A stretch of DNA of 49,028 nucleotides, taken from positions 1 through 49,028 of the forward strand of contig JALHSZ010000016.1 of assembly GCA_022865485.1 (NCBI GenBank), given 5' to 3'. The notes beneath the pieces were generated by a model. The model made no database searches and was not told the origin of the DNA. It saw only the letters and a program-made list of their open reading frames with translations. Origin of the DNA: Dehalococcoidales bacterium (GTDB lineage Bacteria; Chloroflexota; Dehalococcoidia; Dehalococcoidales; BS750m-G39). Positions within the stretch are counted from its first letter, which is position 1, and every line of letters begins with the position of its first letter. Positions 1 through 10,629 of this stretch are shown in pieces. A program made the position numbers and the translations under genes.

Positions 1-376
1 GGTGCCTCTCGTCGCGGTCGGCGGCATAGAGGGGTATGCCGCTGGCCTTGAGAATCCGGACGACATTGAAATAGTCGAGCTCGTAGGAGATGGAGAAGAA
101 GAGGGCGGCAAAATCGGAAAGAGGCCTCTGCGATTCCAGGGATATCGGAGACCGGCGCTCTCTTTTATCCTCTTCCCAGAAAGCCCTCTCGCAGACGACA
201 TTATCGTAGCTGTTGAGCAGGCGGTAGAGGGCGTGAATGCCCAGGTTGGACATGCCCAGGTAGTAACTGTTGGGGTAGACCAGGGCGATGGGGATTCTGC
301 CCCCCCAGTCCTTGACGATGGTGCCCTGCTCCCGGGAGAGGCGCCGCCTGGCTTTTTCTATTTCGTCCCAGCCCAT
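1..376 (-). CDS. Radical SAM protein, N-terminal part (B12-binding-type/TIGR03960-like), truncated by window edge
   Basis: Reverse-strand reading from ATG at 376: MGWDEIEKARRRLSREQGTIVKDWGGRIPIALVYPNSYYLGMSNLGIHALYRLLNSYDNVVCERAFW...; open to window edge; absent from ORF track because it has no stop. Confidence 0.75.
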   Translation of the reverse strand, partial: MGWDEIEKARRRLSREQGTIVKDWGGRIPIALVYPNSYYLGMSNLGIHALYRLLNSYDNVVCERAFWEEDKRERRSPISLESQRPLSDFAALFFSISYELDYFNVVRILKASGIPLYAADRDERH

Positions 377-379
377 AGG

Positions 380-2131
380 CTACCCCACAATCAGCTCGAC
401 AAAGCGGTTTTCCCTGAGGTTGAACAGCCCCGATTCGCAGATGCGCAGGAAGGGTATGGCCGGGGTGGGGAGAACGGACATGGTGAGGCGGATATCGGTT
501 GATTTAGCCCCCAGGTCTTTAGCCGCCCGCTGGATACGCTCCAGTTTATCGGCTATCGCCTCCATAGGCTCGGTGGAGATTTCCCCCGCCACCGGCAGGG
601 CGATTTCGGCAACTATCCTGCCCGCAGCGCAGACCACGGTGCCCCCGCCCAGCTCCCGGATACGGTTCACCGCCCGCGCCATATCGGCTTCATCGGCGCC
701 GACGGCCATGATATCGCCGCAGTCCCAGACGGAGCTGGTGGCAATCGCCCCCTTTTTAAGCCCGATGCCCCTGATTAAGCCGACGAAGCGCTTGCCCGTG
801 CCGAAGGAGCGCTCGATAGCGGCTACCTTCAATATGTCTTTGCCGACGTCGGACTTGAGCTGGCCGTTCGACACCGGCATATCGATGAACTCTTCCCGGA
901 CAAGGAGGTTGGTCACCTGGTTCATCAGCCTGACCTTGGCCTCTTTCCGGCCACCCCCCACCGGTATAGCAAAGTCTTCGGCGCTGAAGTCCCGGTCCAG
1001 ATTGATGCTTTGGCGCAGCGATTTGGGGTAGCGGTGCTTCCGGGGAGGAACCAGCGCCCGGCCGTTATGGGCGACCACCCGCCCGTTGCTGATGACGTAT
1101 TCGGCCCTGATGGTCTTTAAGTCGGGGAGAATAACGATATCGGCGTACTTGCCCGGGGCGATGCCGCCGATAACATCATCCAGGGAGAAGTGCTGGGCGA
1201 CATTGATGGTCGCCATCTGCACCGCCAGCACCGGGTCGAAGCCGAGGTCGATGGCTTTCTGCACCACGACCTCCATATAGCCTTTGCTGACCAGCTGGTC
1301 GGGTCCCACACCGTCGGTGGAGATGGCCAGGCGGTTGAGGGCGATACCGCTATCCTTTATCGGGGCGACGGCTTCCAGTTCCCGTCTCACCTCGCCTTCC
1401 CGTATCAATATGAAAAGCCCCAGCTTTAGCCTCTCCAGCACCTCGGCGGCGTTGGTCGGCTCATGGCAGGAACTGATGCCCGAAGCAACATACGCCTGCA
1501 GCTTTTTGCCGGTGGCGCCGGCGCTGTGCCCGTCGACCTTCCCGCCCAGCTTTATCGTCTCGGCGATAAGGTCGAGCACCCTCTGGTTGCCCCCCACCAC
1601 GTCCCCCCAGTAACACTCGCCCAGACCGATAATCTCCGGATAGCGGAAAAGTCGGCGCAGCTCTCTGACGCCGATGGCGTGTTCTTCGGTTACCGGGCTT
1701 ATGGTGACCATGGGCGGGGCGGTGATAAAGAGCTTCACGGGCTGGCGGCGCACCGAGTTTAAGAAGTGAATAATCCCTTCGTAGCCCAGGGCGGTGGCGA
1801 TGGTACAGGTCTCGGTGATGATGGTGGTGGTGCCCCCCTGGAGGGCAAAACGCAGCAGCTCGCTTATAGAGTAGAGAACATCGACATGGGTGTGCCCGTC
1901 GATAAAGCCGGGGATTAATGTCCTGCCCGCGGCGTCGATGACACTGGTTTTAGAGCCGATAGACTTTTCGGCATCCTGGCCCACGTAGGCTATCCGCTCG
2001 CCCTTGATAAGGACGGAGGCTTTCTCTATCTCCCCAGTGTAGACATTGACTACCGAGCCGTTGACGATAGCTAAATCAGCCTCGGCTTCCCCCAGCGCCA
2101 CCCGCATCAGTTCCTGCCTGCTTAAATCCAT
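380..2131 (-). CDS. ade: Adenine deaminase
   Basis: 583 aa; amidohydrolase motifs PGFIDGHTHVD, LGECYWGDV, DGHSAGATG, STDGVGPDQL. Confidence 0.9.
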   Translation of the reverse strand: MDLSRQELMRVALGEAEADLAIVNGSVVNVYTGEIEKASVLIKGERIAYVGQDAEKSIGSKTSVIDAAGRTLIPGFIDGHTHVDVLYSISELLRFALQGGTTTIITETCTIATALGYEGIIHFLNSVRRQPVKLFITAPPMVTISPVTEEHAIGVRELRRLFRYPEIIGLGECYWGDVVGGNQRVLDLIAETIKLGGKVDGHSAGATGKKLQAYVASGISSCHEPTNAAEVLERLKLGLFILIREGEVRRELEAVAPIKDSGIALNRLAISTDGVGPDQLVSKGYMEVVVQKAIDLGFDPVLAVQMATINVAQHFSLDDVIGGIAPGKYADIVILPDLKTIRAEYVISNGRVVAHNGRALVPPRKHRYPKSLRQSINLDRDFSAEDFAIPVGGGRKEAKVRLMNQVTNLLVREEFIDMPVSNGQLKSDVGKDILKVAAIERSFGTGKRFVGLIRGIGLKKGAIATSSVWDCGDIMAVGADEADMARAVNRIRELGGGTVVCAAGRIVAEIALPVAGEISTEPMEAIADKLERIQRAAKDLGAKSTDIRLTMSVLPTPAIPFLRICESGLFNLRENRFVELIVG

Positions 2132-2217
2132 ACCGCTTAATTATACAGGCTCCGGGGGAAAATGGCGATTTTGTATAGTATGCTACAATATTAAGAAAGG
2201 GGAGAAAGGAAAAAGCC

Positions 2218-2856
2218 GTGGGCGAATCACCACTCCTAGAGCAAATCGGCCAAAAGGGAAGCGATAAGGGACAGATTGCGGAAGGGATTATCGGGGAGCC
2301 TGGGCTGCTCGCCGATGTTCGGGAAGGATTGAGCGCCCCCAAGGCCAGCGTCAAATTCGGCTGCAGCAAAGTCCTCCGCATCATCAGCCAGAAGAAGCCG
2401 GAAGTCCTCTATCCCAGCTTTGACTTCTTTGTCAATCTTCTCAATAGCGACAACACCTTTCTCAAGTGCGATGCCATTCTTATTCTGGCCAACCTGGCGG
2501 CCGTAGATTCGGCCAACAAATTCGAGGCAATCTTCGACCGCTATTTCGCCCCAATTAAGGGCCCGGTGCTGATTACAGCCGCTAATGTAATCGGGGGCGC
2601 CGCCAAGATAGCCCTGGCCAAGCCCGCGCTTACCGACAGGATTGTCCACGAACTCTTGAAAGTGGAGGACGCCGAATACCAGACAGCCGAGTGTCGCAAC
2701 ATAGCGCTGGGACAGGCGATAATGTCCTTTGAGCAGTTCTTTGAGCAAATCGGGGATAAAGAACGGGTGAAGCGGCTCGTCAAGAAACAGCTGGCGAACA
2801 CGAGAAACAGCACCCGCCAGAAGGCGGCGCAATTCCTAAAGAAACACGAAAGTTAG
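2218..2856 (+). CDS. HEAT-repeat-like helical protein (GTG start)
   Basis: 212 aa, repeating helical pairs typical of HEAT-like proteins; purine-rich RBS upstream of GTG. Confidence 0.6.
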   Translation: MGESPLLEQIGQKGSDKGQIAEGIIGEPGLLADVREGLSAPKASVKFGCSKVLRIISQKKPEVLYPSFDFFVNLLNSDNTFLKCDAILILANLAAVDSANKFEAIFDRYFAPIKGPVLITAANVIGGAAKIALAKPALTDRIVHELLKVEDAEYQTAECRNIALGQAIMSFEQFFEQIGDKERVKRLVKKQLANTRNSTRQKAAQFLKKHES

Positions 2857-2901
2857 GCAAGCGATTGGGGGGGGAATCTGGGGGATAGGTTTCAAATTAC
2901 C

Positions 2902-5523
2902 CTAGCACTTTGTATACCCGCAGCTCGGACAAATATAACACCCCTCCTGATAGACGAGCAGGTTGCCGCACTCCGGGCACTGCCCGGCCAGGTTCTTGAC
3001 GGCATCGGCGCCTTTACCGCCGTTCTCACTCTTTAGGGCAACATCAAGGTTCTTAACCACGTCCACCCCATGACCGCTATCGGCGCCGATATGCTTTTCC
3101 AGGACGCCAGCGATGGCGTCGGCGCAGGAGAGTATGGACTTGCCGTCCTCCCAGGCAATGGAGGGGCAGCGGATGCCCTTCATCTGCTTCACCACCGAGG
3201 CGGCATCCACCCCGGAACGGAGCGCCAGCGTTATCAGGCGGCAGATGGCTTCGAGCTGAGCTGAGGCGCAACCGCCCGACTTGCCCAGCGTGGCGAATAC
3301 CTCGAAAATGCCCTTGTCGTCATAAGCCACCGTGATGTAGAGAGAGCCGCAGCCGGTGTTGACCCGGGCAACAGTTCCCCTGGTTTCCGCCGGTCTTTTC
3401 CTCGGCGTTAACTTGGTGGTATCCTCAACCTTCTCTTTTTTGCCCGTGGTCAATACCTGGGAGTCGCGGCTGCGGTCGCGGTAGATGGTTATCCCCTTCA
3501 GCCCCTCTTCATAAGCCATCTGATAGACTTTGGTTATGTCTTCCCGGGTCGCTTCCTGGGGGAAGTTGACCGTCTTGGAAACGGCATTGTCGGTGGACTT
3601 CTGGAAGGCGGCCTGCATTTTTACGTGCCACTCCGGGGTTATCTCGTGGGCGGTGACGAATATCGGCTTGATTCTATCGGGGATGCCCTCCATATCGCGG
3701 AGTTTAGCCCCCTCCGCCAGCCGCTTCATCAGCTCGTCGGAATAAAAGCCCTCGCTCCGGGCGACCTGCTCGAAATAGGGGTTCACCTCCATCATCTGGG
3801 CGCCGTCCAGGATATTGCGGGTGTAGCTTAAAGCAAAGAGGGGCTCGATGCCGCTGGAACAGCCCGCGATTATGCTCAGGGTGCCGGTGGGGGCGATGGT
3901 GGTGCAGGAGGCATTTCTCATCTTGGCACCGCCGGAGACATCATGGATGCTGCCAGGGAAAGCGGGAAAGACGCCCCGCTCCTCCGCCAGCCCCGCCGAG
4001 GCTTTATCCGCCTCGTCGTGGACGAAACGCATCACCTCGGTGCCTACTTTTAGCGCCTCTTCCGAGTTATAGGGGATGCCCAGCATGAGCAGCATGTCGG
4101 CAAAGCCCATCACCCCCAGCCCGATTTTCCGCGACTTCTTGGTCATATCCTCTATCTGGGGGAGGGGGAACTTATTGACATCGATGACGTTATCCAGAAA
4201 CCTGACGGCGGACCTGACCGTCCCGGCCAGGCGGGGATAGTCAATCTCGAACTTGCCGTCAGCGGTTTTTAGCATCCGCGCCAGGTTGATAGAGCCCAGG
4301 TTGCAAGATTCGTAGGGGAGGAGGGGCTGTTCGCCGCAGGGGTTGGTGGACTCGATCTTACCCAGCTGGGGGGTGGGGTTGTCCCTGTTTATCCGGTCGA
4401 TAAAGACGACACCGGGGTCACCGGTGCGCCAGGCCATATCCACGATTTTATCGAAGACCTCCCGGGCGTTGAGCTTGCCCTCCACTTTCTGGGTGCGGGG
4501 GTTTACCAGTTCGTAGTCGGCGCCCGTCTTGACCGCATCCATAAACTCGGTGGTGACCGCTACCGAGATATTGAAGTTGGTCAGCTTTCTGGGGTCCTCC
4601 TTGGCGGTGATGAACCTCATGATATCGGGGTGGTCAACGCTTAAGATGCCCATGTTCGCCCCCCTCCTCGTTCCCCCCTGCTTGGTGACGTTGGTGGTGG
4701 TGTCGAAGACCTCCATGAAGGAGACGGGGCCGCTGGCGACGCCCGAGGTGGACTTAACGAAGTCGCCCTCCGGCCTCAGGTGGCTGAAGGAAAAGCCGGT
4801 GCCGCCGCCGCTCTTATGGATGAGGGCGGTGTACTTTACGGCGTCAAAGATGGACTCCATGGAATCACCGACGGGAATGACAAAGCAGGCCGAGAGTTGC
4901 CCCAGTTCCCGCCCGGCATTCATCAGGGTGGGGGAGTTGGGCAAAAACTCCAGGTTGGCCATGAGCTGGTAGAATTCGTTTTCCCTGGCCTTAATGTCAG
5001 CCTTGGGGTTATAGATAAGCTCGGCGGCGGCGATAGCCTCCGCCACGCGGTGCCACATCTCCTCCGGCGTTTCGACGACCTTGCCCTGTTTATCTTTCTT
5101 GAGATAGCGTTTCTCCAGGACACGAAGAGCGTTTTCGCTCAAGTTAATACCCGATGAGGGCTGGACCTTGGGCGGAACGACAGTGGTTGTTTCCATCTTA
5201 GGCTGGACCTCCTCTCGTTTGGCTGGCTCTTCGGCCTGTAAGATTTCCTCGACCAGGGCCTCAATTTCCCCGTCGCTGAGCTGGCGGCTGGTGCGGCGGG
5301 GCTTGATAACCAGGTCTTCCATCCCCGGCAGCGGCTGGGCCACTATTTCCTTGTCCACCAGGGAAGGTGTCTGCTCCAGGCGCTCGATAACCTGGGAGGT
5401 GAGCTGCTCGACGCGGCCTCTATTCGATATGCCCATGGACTCGGCGATTTTAAAGATAGCCCGCGCAATCTGGTTGCGGTCGACCAGCGGCTGGCTGGCG
5501 GCTTTATTCTTGGCCGGGCTCAT
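2902..5523 (-). CDS. nrdJ: Vitamin B12-dependent (class II) ribonucleotide reductase
   Basis: 873 aa; [63 protein letters not shown]-terminal CPECG..CPSCG. Confidence 0.95.
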   Translation of the reverse strand: MSPAKNKAASQPLVDRNQIARAIFKIAESMGISNRGRVEQLTSQVIERLEQTPSLVDKEIVAQPLPGMEDLVIKPRRTSRQLSDGEIEALVEEILQAEEPAKREEVQPKMETTTVVPPKVQPSSGINLSENALRVLEKRYLKKDKQGKVVETPEEMWHRVAEAIAAAELIYNPKADIKARENEFYQLMANLEFLPNSPTLMNAGRELGQLSACFVIPVGDSMESIFDAVKYTALIHKSGGGTGFSFSHLRPEGDFVKSTSGVASGPVSFMEVFDTTTNVTKQGGTRRGANMGILSVDHPDIMRFITAKEDPRKLTNFNISVAVTTEFMDAVKTGADYELVNPRTQKVEGKLNAREVFDKIVDMAWRTGDPGVVFIDRINRDNPTPQLGKIESTNPCGEQPLLPYESCNLGSINLARMLKTADGKFEIDYPRLAGTVRSAVRFLDNVIDVNKFPLPQIEDMTKKSRKIGLGVMGFADMLLMLGIPYNSEEALKVGTEVMRFVHDEADKASAGLAEERGVFPAFPGSIHDVSGGAKMRNASCTTIAPTGTLSIIAGCSSGIEPLFALSYTRNILDGAQMMEVNPYFEQVARSEGFYSDELMKRLAEGAKLRDMEGIPDRIKPIFVTAHEITPEWHVKMQAAFQKSTDNAVSKTVNFPQEATREDITKVYQMAYEEGLKGITIYRDRSRDSQVLTTGKKEKVEDTTKLTPRKRPAETRGTVARVNTGCGSLYITVAYDDKGIFEVFATLGKSGGCASAQLEAICRLITLALRSGVDAASVVKQMKGIRCPSIAWEDGKSILSCADAIAGVLEKHIGADSGHGVDVVKNLDVALKSENGGKGADAVKNLAGQCPECGNLLVYQEGCYICPSCGYTKC

Positions 5524-6059
5524 GTCCGCTTCCTCCGTCGGCTTTTGCCCACCCCCGCCAGCTCCTCATCGGGGAGGAGGGACAGCTGGCTGGAAGGAGC
5601 AGAGGGCTCGGCTTCGGCGTCGAGCAGGGTATCTACTTCCTGCTTCAGAGCGGTTATATCGGCAAACTCCCGGTAGACGCTGGCGAAACGGATGTAGGCG
5701 ATGTGGTCCAGGTTTTTCAGCCTTTCCATTACTATGTCTCCGACGACGGTGCTGGCAATCTCCGCCTTGCCCAGCTGGTAAAGCTCAGCCTCGATATCGT
5801 CCACCAGCTTTTCCACGATACCCATGGGCAGCGGGCGTTTTTCACAGGCTTTGCGGATGCCGCTCAAGAGCTTTTCGCGGTCGAACTCCTCGCGCCGCTC
5901 GTCTTTTTTAATGACGAAGAGGCTGGCGGGCTGTAACCTTTCGTAGGTGGTAAAACGGGCGCCACAGCCCAGGCACTGGCGACGACGGCGTATGCCCTCG
6001 TCCACTTCACGGGAGTCTATAACCTTGTCTTCACTATGACCACAATAGGGACAGTTCAT
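5520..6059 (-). CDS. nrdR: Transcriptional repressor NrdR
   Basis: [41 protein letters not shown] zinc ribbon plus ATP-cone; ATGA overlap with nrdJ. Confidence 0.95.
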   Translation of the reverse strand: MNCPYCGHSEDKVIDSREVDEGIRRRRQCLGCGARFTTYERLQPASLFVIKKDERREEFDREKLLSGIRKACEKRPLPMGIVEKLVDDIEAELYQLGKAEIASTVVGDIVMERLKNLDHIAYIRFASVYREFADITALKQEVDTLLDAEAEPSAPSSQLSLLPDEELAGVGKSRRRKRT

Positions 6060-6070
6060 CGCTAGTCACT

Positions 6071-6122
6071 ACACTATATTGGGTTGCGGAGATACAGTAC
6101 CACAACATATAGTGTTTGTCAA
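6071..6122 (-). promoter_or_regulatory. Putative nrdR-nrdJ promoter with two NrdR-box-like sites
   Basis: Minus strand: TTGACA (6122-6117), 17-nt spacer AACACTATATGTTGTGG, TGG-extended -10 TACTGT (6099-6094); box-like sites ACACTATATTGGGTTG (6071-6086) and CCACAACATATAGTGT (6100-6115). Confidence 0.65.
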
Positions 6123-6161
6123 GGACTTTTAACCCCTTTACCCCCGATTTTTAAGACAAAG

Positions 6162-6199
6162 AAAAAAGGCTGCAGAGCCAGAACACTCCACAGCCTTTT
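6162..6199 (-). terminator. Rho-independent terminator downstream of ftsZ
   Basis: Minus strand AAAAGGCTG ... CAGCCTTTTTTC, 9-bp stem followed by T run, 32 nt after ftsZ stop. Confidence 0.75.
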
Positions 6200-6230
6200 C
6201 AGCCGGTATTAGTCTCAGTTATCGCCAACC

Positions 6231-7364
6231 TCACCTCTGAGGTGCTTTCGGCATATTCTTAATCAGCTTAGTTGACGGCGTAATCGGTTGGCGCCGGTGA
6301 CTAAACAGGGGGCGGCGCAGGAAAGCGGGAACATCCAGCTCCTCTTCCTTGCCCCGTAAGCCCCTAAGCACTTCGTTGAACTCCTCTTCCCGATTGACGC
6401 CAGCCATTCCCAGCTTAGAGGCGAAGCCGGTGGCAATCAGGGTTAGCCTTACCTCCTCACCCATACTCGGGTCTTGAGCCACGCCGAAGATGATGTTGGC
6501 TTCGGAGTCTACCGCCGCCTTGATGACGTCGGCGGCTTCGTTAACCTCGAACAGGGTAAGACCGCTGCCGCCGGTGACATTGAAGAGCACACCACTAGCG
6601 CCCTCAATGGAAACATCCAGCAGCGGGCTGGCCAGGGCTTCGTTAGCCGCGTCGACAGCCCGGCTCTTGCCTGAACCCACTCCCATGGACATCCAGGCCG
6701 GGCCAGCGTCCTTCATCACCGCCTTAACGTCAGCGAAGTCAAGGTTTATCAGCCCGGGTACGGTGATAACCTCGGCGATAGCCTGGACCCCGTGGCGCAG
6801 CACGTCGTCGGCCAGCTTGAAGGCATTATCCACCACCGTCGATTGGTCACAGAGTTCGAGCAGTTTGTCGTTGGGGATGATGATAAGAGTATCGACCTTG
6901 CCCAAGAGTCGGACAATGCCGTCATCAGCTACCTCGGTGCGGTGGGTGCCTTCGAAGGTAAAGGGCTTGGTGACCACGGCGATGGTCAGCGCCCCGGTCT
7001 GCTTACCTATCTCAGCCACCACCGAAGCGGCGCCGGTGCCAGTGCCGCCACCCATGCCGCAGGTGATGAACACCATGTCAGCCCCTTCGAGAATCTGGGC
7101 GATATCGTCGCGGCTCTCCTCGGCCGCCTTCTGTCCCAGGTTATGGTCGCCACCCACGCCCAAGCCCCTGGTGAGCTTTTCACCAAGCTGGACGCGGATA
7201 GGTGCTTCGGTAATAGACAGGGCCTGGGCATCGGTATTCATGCCGATAAACTCCACCCCTTGAATCTGCTCCCTAACCATGCGGGTGATAGCGTTGCAGC
7301 CACCACCGCCCAAGCCACAGACCTTAATCTTGGCTGGGTTAGGACTGAAAGTTGATTTTGCCAT
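6231..7364 (-). CDS. ftsZ: Cell division protein FtsZ
   Basis: GGGGCNAI, tubulin signature GGGTGTGAA; C-terminal LDVPAFLRR tail motif. Confidence 0.95.
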   Translation of the reverse strand: MAKSTFSPNPAKIKVCGLGGGGCNAITRMVREQIQGVEFIGMNTDAQALSITEAPIRVQLGEKLTRGLGVGGDHNLGQKAAEESRDDIAQILEGADMVFITCGMGGGTGTGAASVVAEIGKQTGALTIAVVTKPFTFEGTHRTEVADDGIVRLLGKVDTLIIIPNDKLLELCDQSTVVDNAFKLADDVLRHGVQAIAEVITVPGLINLDFADVKAVMKDAGPAWMSMGVGSGKSRAVDAANEALASPLLDVSIEGASGVLFNVTGGSGLTLFEVNEAADVIKAAVDSEANIIFGVAQDPSMGEEVRLTLIATGFASKLGMAGVNREEEFNEVLRGLRGKEEELDVPAFLRRPLFSHRRQPITPSTKLIKNMPKAPQR

Positions 7365-7407
7365 TTCTCCCCCCTCCTTTCTTTACTAAATTAGCCGATA
7401 TTTACGG

Positions 7408-8625
7408 CTAATGGAAGACGTTAAACATTCGGGAAATGAAGTGCCGAAAACCCGAGCCACTACTGCGATTCCAGGTTTGCATCTCCCGGTGCTTGGCTCC
7501 CCAGAGCAACAGGCCGACGCTGGTGGCGTAGGCCGGGTCGTGCAGGGCATCCGAGATGCCGTATATATTGCTGGGAATGCCGACCCTTACCGGCAGCTGC
7601 AGGGTATTGCGCCCTAAGGCTTCGATACCCGCCAGGTTGGCGCTGCCGCCAGTGAGCACCAGGCCATCGGGAACCAGAGTCTCGTAGTCGGAACTGGGCA
7701 TCTCAAGCACGATAAGCCTGAGCACTTCTTCTACCCGGGCGCGGATGATGTCGCAGAGGTCCTGGTGGGAAACGCCGTGCCCGTTGGTGGTCAGGGTATC
7801 GCTGCCCGAACCCCCCCTGGTCTCGTAGACCGGGGCGACGCTGCCGTACTTCTTTTTCATTTCTTCAGCCACGTCGAAGGGCAGCCCCAGCCCGATGGCG
7901 ATATCCCTGGTTACCTGGTAGCCGGCAACGGGTATAATGGCGGTGTGCCAGATGCTGCCTTCCCGGAAGATAGCGATATCGGTGGTGCCGCCGCCGATAT
8001 CGGCCAGGACGACGCCTACCTGCTTCTCATCGGCAGATAGCACCGCCTCGCTGCTGGCTAAAGGTTCCAGGATAAGGTCGTCGATATCGAGTCCGATGCC
8101 GCGGATACACTTCACCAGGTTTTGCACTGAGGTCACGGCGGCGGTGATGATGTGGGCTTCCACATCCAGCCTGAAGCCATGCATCCCTATCGGGTTCTTG
8201 ACCCCCGATTGGCCGTCAACGGCGTAACCGCGCGGAATGACGTGGAGCAGCCTCCTATCGATCGGAATCTTGACGCTGCGGGCGGTGGTCAAGACTCGCC
8301 TCAGGTCTTCGGAACGCACCAGGCGGTCGTTGCGGGTAATGGCGACCACGGCCCGGTTGTTGAGCGAGGTTACATGCCGGCCGGTGACGCCGACATAGGC
8401 CGATTCCACCTTGTAACCGCTGGCTTGCTCCGCCTTCTTCACCGATTCCCGGACTGATTCCTTGGCCTCGTTGATGTTGACCACCAGCCCTTTATGCAAC
8501 CCTACCGACGGCGTAACCCCCACCCCCACCACCCGGATAGTACCCCCCTCGCCCAAATCGGCGATAGTGGTGCATACCTTGGTGGTACCAACATCAATAG
8601 AAGTTATAATTCCTCGTTTTGACAT
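7408..8625 (-). CDS. ftsA: Cell division protein FtsA
   Basis: SIDVGTTKVCT, DIGGGTTDIAIF, LTGGSANLAGI actin-fold motifs; C-terminal amphipathic helix FRHFISRMFNVFH. Confidence 0.95.
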   Translation of the reverse strand: MSKRGIITSIDVGTTKVCTTIADLGEGGTIRVVGVGVTPSVGLHKGLVVNINEAKESVRESVKKAEQASGYKVESAYVGVTGRHVTSLNNRAVVAITRNDRLVRSEDLRRVLTTARSVKIPIDRRLLHVIPRGYAVDGQSGVKNPIGMHGFRLDVEAHIITAAVTSVQNLVKCIRGIGLDIDDLILEPLASSEAVLSADEKQVGVVLADIGGGTTDIAIFREGSIWHTAIIPVAGYQVTRDIAIGLGLPFDVAEEMKKKYGSVAPVYETRGGSGSDTLTTNGHGVSHQDLCDIIRARVEEVLRLIVLEMPSSDYETLVPDGLVLTGGSANLAGIEALGRNTLQLPVRVGIPSNIYGISDALHDPAYATSVGLLLWGAKHREMQTWNRSSGSGFRHFISRMFNVFH

Positions 8626-8762
8626 CTGCCCCCTCCTTCATTGAGATATTCGGGTCTTGATTCAATATTTTTAATTCTCACATCTTCAAACCTCCCCGCG
8701 TGATTTTTCCTCACTTCACGGCAAGCTTAGAAGATTGAACCTCTCCGTCACTATTATTTTTT

Positions 8763-8993
8763 CTATCGGGTCGGTGATGAACCGCTTTCTCTTCTAAAGC
8801 GCACGTTCCACTTGCTGCACAGCGCCCCTACGTGAGCTTGCACCTCGTTACTCTGGGTTTCATGTAGCTCAGCCAGAAAACCGTGCAGGAGTTCACCTCC
8901 GGTCATCCCTGGATTGGGTTCCTTGGGGCCAGGCAGGTTCACGTACACTATCTCGGTCATCATCTTCTGGTATTCGATCGCTGGTTTACCCAC
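8763..8993 (-). CDS. Hypothetical protein between rsmH and ftsA (GTG start)
   Basis: 76 aa; AAAGGAG RBS just upstream of GTG; 8-bp overlap with rsmH suggests translational coupling. Confidence 0.55.
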   Translation of the reverse strand: MGKPAIEYQKMMTEIVYVNLPGPKEPNPGMTGGELLHGFLAELHETQSNEVQAHVGALCSKWNVRFRRESGSSPTR

Positions 8994-9912
8994 CGTTATT
9001 CTCCTTTGGCATAGAAATTCTTTCCGCCGCTCTCAACTTGGCGCTGCGGCTGCGCGGATTATAGTGGACTTCCGCCAGAGACGGAGTAATAACCTTTTTA
9101 TTGATTAAGCTCAAGGTGGCTGCCTCGCCGCTTGCCTGCTGGTGCATAAACTGCTTGGCGATGCGGTCTTCGAGGGAGTGATAGCTGATAATCACCAGCC
9201 TCCCGCCAAAGCCGAGGAGGTCGACCGCCTGCTCCAGCGCCGACTTGAGGTTCTCCAGCTCATGGTTGACGGCTATGCGCAGCGCCTGGAAGGTGCGGGT
9301 GGCGGGGTGAATCCGGCCCCGCCTACCCCCCACCGCCTGCTCTACGGTCTGGGCGAGCTGGAGGCTGGTGGTGATGGGGCGCTGGCGCACGATGTGGCGA
9401 GCTATCTGGTGGCTATGGCGCTCTTCGCCATAATCCTTGATAAGCCTGGCCAGCTGGTTTTCGGGGGAGGAGTTGACGATAATATCGGCGGTAACCTCCT
9501 GGCGTGGGCTTAAGCGCATGTCGAGCAGGGAATCGTGGCGGAAACTGAAACCGCGGTTGTTCTTCTCCAGCTGCACCGAGGAAAGACCCAGGTCGAAGAG
9601 GATACCGTGCACCGGGGAAAAGCCATGCTTGGTGCAGATTGACTTAAGATTAGCGAAGTTCTGGTTGACCAGGAGCACCGAGTCGCCGTAGGCGTCGAGC
9701 CTGACTCTAGCCATCTTTATTGCCTGGGGGTCAGCGTCAATGCCCAGCAGCTGCCCGCCGGGCGAGCTGTTTTCTAGAATAGCCGCGGCGTGGCCTCCGG
9801 GCCCGATGGTGCAGTCGATATAGCGACCACCGGGCTGGACGTTCAGCGCCTCGATGGTCTCTTCCAACAACACCGGGACGTGGGCGGGAGCTGCCGACAT
9901 GGTTAGATTCAT
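8986..9912 (-). CDS. rsmH: 16S rRNA (cytosine(1402)-N(4))-methyltransferase
   Basis: [59 protein letters not shown]. Confidence 0.95.
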   Translation of the reverse strand: MNLTMSAAPAHVPVLLEETIEALNVQPGGRYIDCTIGPGGHAAAILENSSPGGQLLGIDADPQAIKMARVRLDAYGDSVLLVNQNFANLKSICTKHGFSPVHGILFDLGLSSVQLEKNNRGFSFRHDSLLDMRLSPRQEVTADIIVNSSPENQLARLIKDYGEERHSHQIARHIVRQRPITTSLQLAQTVEQAVGGRRGRIHPATRTFQALRIAVNHELENLKSALEQAVDLLGFGGRLVIISYHSLEDRIAKQFMHQQASGEAATLSLINKKVITPSLAEVHYNPRSRSAKLRAAERISMPKENNGG

Positions 9913-10337
9913 TGGCGATTCTCCAAGCCTTCAAAGAGCAGCCAGGCCTGTTCCTGGTGAATATCCCTCTCCTCTGCCCAGCGTACTTTATTCCAGAGCT
10001 CAAGGTAGTTATAGGCCCCGATTATAACTACCTCGCTTACAATCTCAGCATGTGATTTAAGCGGAGCGGGCAGGGCTATCCTGCCCTGACCATCCAGCCT
10101 CACGTCGAAGGTGGTAGCAAAAACCGCCCGCTTTAACATTCTCAGTTTACTGGGCGATAGCGAACCCTTGGTCAGGCTATCAGCCAGCTTCCTCCACTCG
10201 TTTAGCGGATAGGCGGTAATGCACCCCTCCACTCCCGGAGACAACACCACCCCCGTCCTAAGCGCGCTCCGGAACTTAGGCGGTATAGGCACCCTACCCT
10301 TTTCGTCGATCTTGTATTCAAATTCACCAAAAAACAT
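9909..10337 (-). CDS. mraZ: Transcriptional regulator MraZ
   Basis: [23 protein letters not shown] ... [23 protein letters not shown] double AbrB-like repeats. Confidence 0.93.
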   Translation of the reverse strand: MFFGEFEYKIDEKGRVPIPPKFRSALRTGVVLSPGVEGCITAYPLNEWRKLADSLTKGSLSPSKLRMLKRAVFATTFDVRLDGQGRIALPAPLKSHAEIVSEVVIIGAYNYLELWNKVRWAEERDIHQEQAWLLFEGLENRQ

Positions 10338-10381
10338 ATTCCACCCCAGTCAGTGGCCCAAAGTAGATAGAACTGGGTGCT

Positions 10382-10570
10382 CTATTTCTGCACATCTAAT
10401 CCATGGACTAACTCTCTTCGCTCTAGGCTAAGCCCATTAAAATACAGCTTGATTAAAAGCCGAAGAAAGTCCGAGCTATTTAGTCCAAGCCTCTGTGCTT
10501 CCCTTTCTATCTTTTTACCGTCTTCTACGTCGATTACGAATCTTACAAGTTGTTGCATATATTTTACCAC
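10382..10570 (-). CDS. Small ribbon-helix-helix-like DNA-binding protein
   Basis: MQQLVRFVIDVEDGKKIEREAQRLGLNSSDFLRLLIKLYFNG resembles RHH/CopG fold; ATG at 10558 is an alternative start; putative promoter TTGACA-17-TATAGA at 10619-10591. Confidence 0.55.
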   Translation of the reverse strand: MVKYMQQLVRFVIDVEDGKKIEREAQRLGLNSSDFLRLLIKLYFNGLSLERRELVHGLDVQK

Positions 10571-10629
10571 AATCTCCCACTTTCTACCATTCTATATCAC
10601 ACATACCCCCTTTTGTCAATACCCACCAT

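Noticed and set aside
2-502. 166-aa plus-strand ORF at the window start
   Set aside because: Antisense to the radical SAM fragment that reads cleanly on the minus strand
288-1031. 247-aa plus-strand ORF opposite adenine deaminase and radical SAM genes
   Set aside because: Low-complexity Ser/Arg-rich translation, antisense to two supported genes
10338-10380. Possible MraZ operator (TGGG repeats) upstream of mraZ
   Set aside because: Only two TGGG-type units and 12-bp rather than the expected ~10-bp periodicity; too weak to call
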